A DNA stretch of 19,794 bases from positions 1 to 19,794 of the forward strand of contig CALGAN010000077.1 of NCBI GenBank assembly GCA_937951875.1. The letters run 5' to 3'. The notes below the pieces were generated by a model. It searched no databases. It saw only the letters and a list, made by a program, of their open reading frames with translations, and had not been told where the DNA came from. Positions 1-7,810 of this stretch are shown piece by piece. This DNA comes from an uncultured Alkalilimnicola sp. (GTDB lineage Bacteria > Pseudomonadota > Gammaproteobacteria > Nitrococcales > AK92). The position numbers and the translations under genes are program-made. Each line of letters opens with the position of its first letter. The first letter of the stretch is position 1.

Positions 1-552
1 GGTGGCGATCGCCGCCTCGGCCGCCTGCAGCTGGGCCTGGGCGACCGCCAGCGCCGCCCGCGCCTGATGGTAGGCGGCGGTGTCGTCGTCGAGCTGCTGG
101 GCGGCGATGGCGTTGCTCTTGGCCAGCTGCTGGGAGCGATTCATGCGCTTGCGCGCGGCCTCCAGCTCGGCCTCGCGCTGGGCGATCACGGCCTCGGCCG
201 CCGCCCGCTCGTTGCGGCGCTGCGCCTCCTGGCTGCGGGCGGCGACCACCGCGGCCTCGGCCTGCCGCAATTGCGCCTCGGCCTGCCGCAGCTGCGCCTC
301 CAGCACGGCGGTGTCCATGCGCGCCAGCACCTGGCCGGCCTGCACGAACTCGCCCTCCCTGACCAGGATCTCCGCCAGCCGGCCGGCGGTCTTGGTGGCG
401 ATGTTGATCTCCACCCCCTCGATGCGGCCGTTGCCGCCGGCCACGCCGGCCGGCAGCGCCTCGTGCTTGAGCCCGCGCCACAGCAGCAGCGCCGCGACGA
501 CGACCACCGCGACCAACGCTATCGGTTTGACCAGGCTTTTCGATTTGGACAT
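1..552 (-). CDS. HlyD-family membrane fusion (periplasmic adaptor) protein, C-terminus cut by window edge
   Basis: Partial gene: 184 codons are visible and the rest lies left of base 1. The protein starts MSKSKSLVKPIALVAVVVVA, a short basic N-terminus and one membrane anchor (about residues 10-26). A lipoyl-like half follows (about 42-75, with GRIEGVEINIATKTAGRLAEI and a VREGEFVQAGQVLARMD stretch), then a long Ala/Gln/Glu-rich coiled coil from about 80 to the edge. This is the usual order in HlyD/YhiI/YbhG adaptors, which link an inner-membrane ABC or MFS pump to the outer membrane. The partner transporter should lie beyond the left edge. Start choice: three in-frame ATGs occur in ATGATGACGATG (561, 558, 552). 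AAGGA abuts the first and lies 9 nt from the third, so 552 is preferred. The gene diverges from the universal stress gene and shares a 200-bp intergenic region with an FNR-type box. The family is confident; the substrate is unknown. Confidence 0.85.
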   Translation of the reverse strand, partial: MSKSKSLVKPIALVAVVVVAALLLWRGLKHEALPAGVAGGNGRIEGVEINIATKTAGRLAEILVREGEFVQAGQVLARMDTAVLEAQLRQAEAQLRQAEAAVVAARSQEAQRRNERAAAEAVIAQREAELEAARKRMNRSQQLAKSNAIAAQQLDDDTAAYHQARAALAVAQAQLQAAEAAIAT

Positions 553-649
553 CGTCATCATTCCTTGAGGGGATGGAACGGCGGGTGCTTGCCGGCCTCA
601 CACCAAGCGGTGATATAAGATTCGTCCGATTCCAGGTGCGCGGCGCCGA

Positions 650-663
650 TTGATGCACATCAA
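650..663. promoter_or_regulatory. Perfect FNR/ANR-type operator
   Basis: TTGATGCACATCAA is an exact match to the TTGAT-N4-ATCAA consensus bound by FNR, ANR and related CRP-family oxygen or NO sensors. Its centre (656.5) lies about 97 bp before the usp start codon. A -10-like AACAAT at 686-691 would place transcription start near 698, giving the -41.5 spacing of class II FNR activation. The site lies between usp and the divergent adaptor gene, so it could also affect the latter, but no equally good geometry was seen on that side. Confidence 0.8.
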
Positions 664-685
664 CCTGCCGCGAGCGGGCCGGCCG

Positions 686-691
686 AACAAT
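686..691 (+). promoter_or_regulatory. Candidate -10 element of the usp promoter
   Basis: AACAAT matches four of six positions of TATAAT and sits at the position expected for an FNR class II promoter fed by the box at 650-663. No good -35 hexamer is present, which is normal for an activator-dependent promoter. The support is positional only. Confidence 0.4.
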
Positions 692-753
692 ACCGATTTT
701 CGCCACAATCGTAGCAACGGGCTGTTTTCGCAGCCCTCGAAGGAGACGCGATA

Positions 754-1203
754 ATGTACGCCAACATCATGGTTCCGATCGACGGCAGCGCTACGTCCGA
801 GAAAGCGCTGGCCGAAGCGGCGCGCCTGGCCAAACTGACCGGCGGTCGGCTGCGGCTGCTGCACGTGGTCGATCCCCTGGGCCACATCACCGGCTTCGAA
901 GTCCCGACCCTGTACCTCAACGACCTGCGTCCGGCCATCCTCAAGTCGGCCGAGGAACTGGTGGCGAAGGCCAAGGCCAGCGCGGAGCGCGAAGGCGTGA
1001 CGGTGGAAACCGAGATCGCCGAGAGCGGCGGCAAGCGGGTGTCCGAGCTGATCGTCGAGCGTGCCCAAGACTGGGGTGCCGATCTGCTGGTGCTCGGCAC
1101 CCACGGCCGCCGCGGCATCGAGCGGGTGCTGGTCGGCAGCGACGCCGAGCAGGTGGTGCGGACCTCGCCGGTGCCGGTGCTGCTGGTTCGGCACAGCGGC
1201 TGA
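754..1203 (+). CDS. Universal stress protein (UspA family, ATP-binding type)
   Basis: A single-domain 149-residue protein, the normal size for UspA. The N-terminus MYANIMVPIDGSATSEKA is the usual beta1 strand with the nucleotide-contacting Asp and small residues. The C-terminal motif G115-x2-G118-x9-G128-S129 is the phosphate and ribose loop of the ATP-binding (MJ0577-like) Usp class, so nucleotide binding is likely, in contrast to UspA proper. A strong ribosome site, GAAGGAGA, precedes the ATG. The upstream FNR/ANR box suggests induction under low oxygen, as known for several Usp genes of pseudomonads. It converges with the P-type ATPase gene, and a hairpin separates them. Usp proteins are cytoplasmic and their precise biochemical role is generally unresolved; here survival during respiratory limitation is inferred. 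Confidence 0.95.
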   Translation: MYANIMVPIDGSATSEKALAEAARLAKLTGGRLRLLHVVDPLGHITGFEVPTLYLNDLRPAILKSAEELVAKAKASAEREGVTVETEIAESGGKRVSELIVERAQDWGADLLVLGTHGRRGIERVLVGSDAEQVVRTSPVPVLLVRHSG

Positions 1204-1224
1204 CGAACGAACACCGCCCATCGT

Positions 1225-1247
1225 CGCCGCTCCCGTCAGGAGCGGCG
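1225..1247. terminator. Hairpin between convergent usp and P-type ATPase genes
   Basis: CGCCGCTCC and GGAGCGGCG form a perfect 9-bp stem around a 5-nt loop (CGTCA), in the 54-bp gap between two convergent stop codons. Its symmetry and place suit a bidirectional terminator. Neither side has a clear T-run, so intrinsic termination may be weak. Confidence 0.55.
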
Positions 1248-1257
1248 GGCGCGCGCT

Positions 1258-4014
<2,757 letters not shown>

Positions 4015-4045
4015 CGGGCAGTACGTCCGTGGTTGGTTTTAAAGC

Positions 4046-4062
4046 ACCGGCGGCGAGCCGGT
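4046..4062. repeat. Small inverted repeat in the ATPase/ftsH divergent region
   Basis: ACCGGC and GCCGGT are perfect 6-bp arms around GGCGA. They lie 32-48 bp before the ATPase start and upstream of ftsH. This could be an operator half-site pair or an mRNA hairpin, and such short GC-rich repeats also arise by chance in this DNA. Confidence 0.3.
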
Positions 4063-4066
4063 CCGT

Positions 4067-4073
4067 CTTGAAA
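4067..4073 (+). promoter_or_regulatory. Heat-shock (sigma-32-like) -35 candidate upstream of ftsH
   Basis: CTTGAAA matches the sigma-32 -35 consensus and lies 114 bp before the ftsH ATG. ftsH genes are classic heat-shock genes, which makes the match attractive. No good CCCCAT-type -10 is found 13-15 nt downstream, so the element is incomplete. Confidence 0.25.
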
Positions 4074-4102
4074 TCTACCGAAGCGGCGTCTCTTCCGTCC
4101 AA

Positions 4103-4124
4103 CCGGCGGGGCATGTGCCGCCGG
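4103..4124 (+). repeat. Hairpin in the ftsH leader region
   Basis: CCGGCGG and CCGCCGG form a 7-bp stem around an 8-nt loop, ending 62 bp before the ftsH start codon. It may lie in the 5' leader of ftsH mRNA or be part of an operator; a function cannot be deduced. Confidence 0.35.
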
Positions 4125-4186
4125 CCGATGTTTGAGGTTATCTTCATGAGCTTCTGATGCGCGACAGCGCGAGCGAGGAAGACCGT

Positions 4187-6190
4187 ATGAATTGGACCAA
4201 TCCCAGGAAACCCGAAGGCGGCGGTCAGAACGGCCGACTGCCGCCGGCCGGCAAACCGCCGGCGCCGGGCCGGCTGCCGCCCAGCCGGGTCTGGCTGACC
4301 TTCCTGCTGCTGCTGCTGCTCAACTACGCGCTGATGCGGATGTTCCTGCCGGCGCCGGACGCGCCGGTCACGATTCCGTACACGGTCTTCAAGGAGCAGG
4401 TGGCGGCCGGCAACGTCGAAGCGATATTCACCCGCGGCGATCAGGTCGAGGGACGGTTCAAAGCGGCGCTCACCTGGCCGCCGCCGCGCGAGGGCCAGCC
4501 GCCGGGCGAGACGCGCAGTGTCAGCAACTTCGAGACCACCCTGCCCGTGTTCATCGATCCGGGTCTGGAAAAGCTGCTGATCGACCAGGGCGTGGAAATC
4601 CGCGCCGAACCGCTGGAAACCGGCAGCGGCCTGGGCACCACCCTGCTGTTCGGCTTCGGCCCGGCGATCCTGATCATCGGCTTCTACGTCTGGCTGTTCC
4701 GCCGCGCCGCCCGCCAAGGCGGCGGCATGGGCGGCGCGCTCATGGGCATGGGCCGCAGCAAGGCGCGGCGCTACGACCAGGAGACGGAGAACCGGGTCAC
4801 CTTCGACGACGTGGCCGGCATCGACGAAGCGGAGAACGAGCTGGTCGAGATCGTCGATTTCCTCAAGGACCCGGCCAAGTACACCCGGCTGGGCGGCACC
4901 GCGCCGAAGGGCGTGCTGCTGGTGGGCGCGCCCGGCACCGGCAAGACCTTGCTGGCCAAGGCCGTGGCCGGCGAGGCCGGCGTGCCGTTCTTCTCCATGA
5001 GCGCCTCGGAGTTCGTGGAGATGATCGTCGGCGTGGGCGCGGCGCGGGTGCGCGATCTGTTCCGGCAGGCGCGCGAGCACGCGCCCTCCATCATCTTCAT
5101 CGACGAGATCGACTCCATCGGCCGCGCCCGCGGCCAGATGAGCATCGGCGGCTCCAGCGAGCAGGAGCAGACCCTGAACCAGATCCTCACCGAGATGGAC
5201 GGCTTCTCCAGCAAGGAAGGGGTGATCGTGCTGGCCGCCACCAACCAGCCGCAGGTGCTGGACCGGGCGTTGCTGCGCGCCGGCCGCTTCGACCGGCGGG
5301 TGGTGATCAACTTGCCGGACAAGAACGGCCGTGAGGCCATTCTCAAGGTGCACACGCGCAAGGTGCCGCTGGACGCCGACGTCGATCTGACGGAGGTGGC
5401 GGCGGCCACCCCGGGCCTGTCCGGCGCCGATCTCAAGAACCTGGTGAACGAGGCCGCGCTGCTGGCCGCCCGCCGCGATCAGGACACGGTGCGGCAGAAA
5501 GACTTCATGGACGCGCTGGAGAAGATCATGCTCGGCCCGGAGCGGCCGCTGCTGCTCAGCGACGACGACCGCCGCCGCATCGCCTACCACGAATCGGGCC
5601 ATGCCATCCTCGGCTTGGTGGTGCCGGGCGCCGACCCGGTCAACCGGGTCACGATCGTGCCGCGCGGCCAGGCGCTGGGCGTCACCTACCAGCGACCGCC
5701 GGCCGACCGCTACAACTACCCCGAGGGCTATCTGCGCGCCCGCATCATCGGCATGCTCGGCGGCCGCGCCGCCGAGGAGATCGTCTACGGCACCCGCACC
5801 ACCGGTGCCGAGAACGACATCGAGCAGGCCACCGAGCTAGCCCGCGACATGGTCACGCGCTGGGGCATGAGCGACGCGGTCGGCCTGGTGCAGCTAGCGC
5901 CGCGCCAGAATCCCTTCCTGGGCACCAGCATCGGCTACGGCGGCGACCGGCCGTTCAGCGAGGAGACGGCGCGGCTGATCGACAGCGAAGTGCAGCGCAT
6001 CATCCGCGAGTGCCACGACGAGGCCAAGCGGCTGCTGCGCGAGCATCGCCCGCAGCTCGACGCCCTGGTGGAAGCGCTGCTGAAGAAGGAAACCCTGGAC
6101 GAGCGGGAAATCCTCGAGGTCACCGGCCTGCCGCCGGCGCCGCCGCTGGAGAGCCACCCGCTGCCGGTCTCCGGCGCCACCACCGCTTGA
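4187..6190 (+). CDS. ftsH: ATP-dependent zinc metalloprotease FtsH, probable accessory paralogue
   Basis: An inner-membrane AAA+ protease of 667 residues that degrades membrane and short-lived regulatory proteins as a hexamer. Two membrane helices (about 34-53 and 155-178) flank a periplasmic domain. Walker A is GAPGTGKT (about 247-254), Walker B is IIFIDEID, and the second region of homology ends in LLRAGRFDRR. The zinc site is HESGH (H468, E469, H472) with D544 in the AENDIEQA stretch. The pore loop reads EMIVGVG, so Ile280 replaces the aromatic Phe of the usual MFVGVG. The start at 4187 is preferred over the in-frame ATG at 4157 because GAGGAAG lies at good distance before it. The neighbours are a P-type ATPase and a stress gene rather than the usual rrmJ/folP/glmM context, which suggests a second, stress-related copy. 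The C-terminal tail is Pro-rich. Confidence 0.95.
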   Translation: MNWTNPRKPEGGGQNGRLPPAGKPPAPGRLPPSRVWLTFLLLLLLNYALMRMFLPAPDAPVTIPYTVFKEQVAAGNVEAIFTRGDQVEGRFKAALTWPPPREGQPPGETRSVSNFETTLPVFIDPGLEKLLIDQGVEIRAEPLETGSGLGTTLLFGFGPAILIIGFYVWLFRRAARQGGGMGGALMGMGRSKARRYDQETENRVTFDDVAGIDEAENELVEIVDFLKDPAKYTRLGGTAPKGVLLVGAPGTGKTLLAKAVAGEAGVPFFSMSASEFVEMIVGVGAARVRDLFRQAREHAPSIIFIDEIDSIGRARGQMSIGGSSEQEQTLNQILTEMDGFSSKEGVIVLAATNQPQVLDRALLRAGRFDRRVVINLPDKNGREAILKVHTRKVPLDADVDLTEVAAATPGLSGADLKNLVNEAALLAARRDQDTVRQKDFMDALEKIMLGPERPLLLSDDDRRRIAYHESGHAILGLVVPGADPVNRVTIVPRGQALGVTYQRPPADRYNYPEGYLRARIIGMLGGRAAEEIVYGTRTTGAENDIEQATELARDMVTRWGMSDAVGLVQLAPRQNPFLGTSIGYGGDRPFSEETARLIDSEVQRIIRECHDEAKRLLREHRPQLDALVEALLKKETLDEREILEVTGLPPAPPLESHPLPVSGATTA

Positions 6191-6220
6191 TCGGCGTCGG
6201 GACGAGGCGGCCGGTTGGCG

Positions 6221-6236
6221 CGGCATGCGCATGCCG
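6221..6236. repeat. Perfect 16-bp palindrome downstream of ftsH
   Basis: CGGCATGCGCATGCCG is fully self-complementary and lies 31 bp after the ftsH stop codon. It could fold at the end of the ftsH transcript, but there is no T-run. It could equally be a protein-binding site. Confidence 0.4.
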
Positions 6237-6293
6237 TCACTTGGCTGGCGACGCCGGGGCGCGGCGGTTGCCTCTTCCTAGCCCCGATCGTAA

Positions 6294-6543
6294 GCGCACA
6301 TCGGTCGAAGGATTTCTGGGCCGTCATGTCCGCGCAGAGCCTGCCCCTGCGAAAACAGGGACTTGTCCCCGCGAAGGCGGGGGCGGGCATCCAGAGCCCC
6401 AGGCGTGGCGGCCAGCGCTGTCCGTGGTTTCACACATCCTGCAGAAGCCGGCTTACGGTGCGAGGCTTTTCGATCGGTCAATCAAGCGGTGCTTCGCGTT
6501 TGGTTTATCCCCTCTCCCTGCCCCCCGCAAAAAAAGCGGGGGG
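6294..6543 (-). repeat. Dispersed intergenic repeat, copy A (inverted relative to copy B)
   Basis: The reverse complement of 6294-6396 aligns without gaps to 15484-15586, with about 12 differences in 103 positions by hand count. Both contain the distinctive run GGGGACAAGTCCCTGTTTTC. Weaker similarity continues through CGGACAGC, a patch near ATTGAC, and CGCGAAGC, to a C/G-rich hairpin at the far end in both copies, giving about 250-260 bp. The core has short stems such as CCCCCGC-CTTC-GCGGGG, as in the small GC-rich repeats common between proteobacterial genes. There is no open frame and no obvious terminal inverted repeat. Confidence 0.85.
6521..6543. repeat. C-rich hairpin with a seven-A loop
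   Basis: CCCCCCGC and GCGGGGGG are perfect 8-bp arms around seven A residues (on the minus strand, seven T residues). It marks the outer end of repeat copy A. It may act as a transcription barrier, but it lies about 330 bp after ftsH and 147 bp after the dehydrogenase stop codon. Confidence 0.6.
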
Positions 6544-6666
6544 ACGTACTAAACCACCGCCGTGCCAAGTTCCGGTTACTGCATACGCCGAAAACGCTCT
6601 CGACCGATGCGTGCGAGCGATAAGGAGGCGCAGGGAACGGCCGCCCCGCCCCCCCCGAATCGCCGT

Positions 6667-6687
6667 CCGCCCGCATCCCGCGGGCGG
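6667..6687 (-). terminator. Hairpin just after the alcohol dehydrogenase stop codon
   Basis: CCGCCCGC and GCGGGCGG form a perfect 8-bp stem with a 5-nt loop, only 3 nt past the stop codon of the minus-strand dehydrogenase gene. It suits a transcript-end stabiliser or terminator. No T-run follows on the minus strand. Confidence 0.5.
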
Positions 6688-6690
6688 CCC

Positions 6691-7743
6691 TCAGCCGTTG
6701 CTGACGATCACCTTCAGCGCCCCTTCCTTGGCGGCGTTGCCGAACACCTCGTAGGCCTGCATGAACTGATCGAAGCTGAAGCGGTGGGTGATCAGCTGCT
6801 GCGGCTGTAGCTTCTTCGACTCCACGGTCTTGAGCAGCATGGGCGTGGTGTTGGTGTTCACCAGGCCGGTGGTGAGGGTGATGTTCTGGATCCACAGCTT
6901 CTGGATCTGGAAGTCCACGCTCTTGCCGTGCACGCCGACGTTGGCGATGTGGCCGCCGGGGCGGACGATGTGCTGGCAGATGTCGAAGGTAGCCGGCACG
7001 CCAACCGCCTCGATCGCCACGTCGACGCCGTCCTTGGTCATGCCCATGATCGTTTCGACGGCATTGACCTTGCCGCTGTCGACCGTGTCGGTAGCGCCGA
7101 ACTTCTTGGCCATGGCCAGCCGCCCCGGGTCCATGTCGACCATGATCACCCGCGCCGGCGAGTAGAACTGCGCGGTCAGCAGCGCCGCCATGCCGATCGG
7201 GCCGGCGCCGACGATGGCCACCACGTCGCCGGGCTTGACCGCGCCGTACAACACGCCGATCTCGAAGCCGGTGGGCAGGATGTCGCTGAGCATCACCAGC
7301 GCTTCCTCGTCGACGCCGGCCGGCAGGTGATAGAGGCTGTTGTCGGCGTGCGGGATACGCACATACTCGGCCTGGGTGCCGTCGATCAGATGGCCGAGGA
7401 TCCAGCCGCCGTCCTCGCAGTGCGAATACAGCTGCTTCTTGCAGTACTCGCATTTGCCGCAGGACGTGACGCAGGAGATCAACACTCGGTCGCCCTTCTT
7501 GAAGTTGTTGACCGCCCCGCCCACCTCCTCGATCACGCCGACGCCTTCGTGGCCGAGGATGCGGCCGCTGGTGACGGCGGGCACGTCGCCTTTGAGGATG
7601 TGCAGATCGGTGCCGCAGATCGTGGTCTTGACCACCTTGACGATAGCGTCGGTGGGCCGCTCGATCTTCGGCCGCGGCACCGACTCCCAGGACTTCTGCC
7701 CCGGCCCTTTGTAAACCATCGCCATCATGGTTGCTGCCGCCAT
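6691..7743 (-). CDS. Zinc-dependent NAD-linked alcohol dehydrogenase (MDR family)
   Basis: A 350-residue medium-chain dehydrogenase of the cytoplasm that oxidises an alcohol or reduces an aldehyde or ketone with a nicotinamide cofactor. Catalytic zinc ligands are C43 (ICGTD), H65-E66 (GHEG) and probably D154 (SDILPTG). The structural zinc lobe is complete (C95, C98, C101, C109). The Rossmann motif is GAGPIG (179-184), and Asp203 at the end of the second strand favours NAD over NADP. The closest family I recognise is the widespread tetrameric ADH group with the ILKGDVPAV and GGWILGHLIDGTQAEYVRIP signatures. The start is firm: AAGGAGGT lies 4 nt before the ATG. It lies 67 bp after the second P-type ATPase gene on the same strand and is probably cotranscribed. 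The true substrate cannot be told from sequence; redox balancing under oxygen limitation is inferred. Confidence 0.93.
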   Translation of the reverse strand: MAAATMMAMVYKGPGQKSWESVPRPKIERPTDAIVKVVKTTICGTDLHILKGDVPAVTSGRILGHEGVGVIEEVGGAVNNFKKGDRVLISCVTSCGKCEYCKKQLYSHCEDGGWILGHLIDGTQAEYVRIPHADNSLYHLPAGVDEEALVMLSDILPTGFEIGVLYGAVKPGDVVAIVGAGPIGMAALLTAQFYSPARVIMVDMDPGRLAMAKKFGATDTVDSGKVNAVETIMGMTKDGVDVAIEAVGVPATFDICQHIVRPGGHIANVGVHGKSVDFQIQKLWIQNITLTTGLVNTNTTPMLLKTVESKKLQPQQLITHRFSFDQFMQAYEVFGNAAKEGALKVIVSNG

Positions 7744-7810
7744 GGCTACCTCCTTGTTGCCGGATGGGGAGCGGAATCGCCGATGGATATGGAGGCCGCC
7801 GGGCGCTTTT

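Larger units (their letters stand above)
6191..6690. other. Gene-free 500-bp stretch between ftsH and the dehydrogenase gene
   Basis: I find no convincing gene here; the open frames lack ribosome sites and protein-like composition. The stretch holds a 16-bp palindrome (6221-6236), copy A of a dispersed repeat (6294-6543) ending in a C-rich hairpin, and a hairpin next to the dehydrogenase stop (6667-6687). The codon-like GC pattern of the flanking genes is lost here. Confidence 0.7.

Noticed and set aside
4132..4145. Second FNR box before ftsH (TTGAGGTTATCTTC)
   Set aside because: Too many mismatches to TTGAT-N4-ATCAA, especially in the right half.
6294..6543. CRISPR array or insertion sequence
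   Set aside because: The second copy is 9 kb away and inverted, with no spacer series, no transposase and no clear terminal inverted repeats or target duplication.
6010..6754. Open frames across the ftsH-dehydrogenase gap
   Set aside because: They run through the dispersed repeat and hairpins, lack ribosome sites, and have no protein-like pattern.
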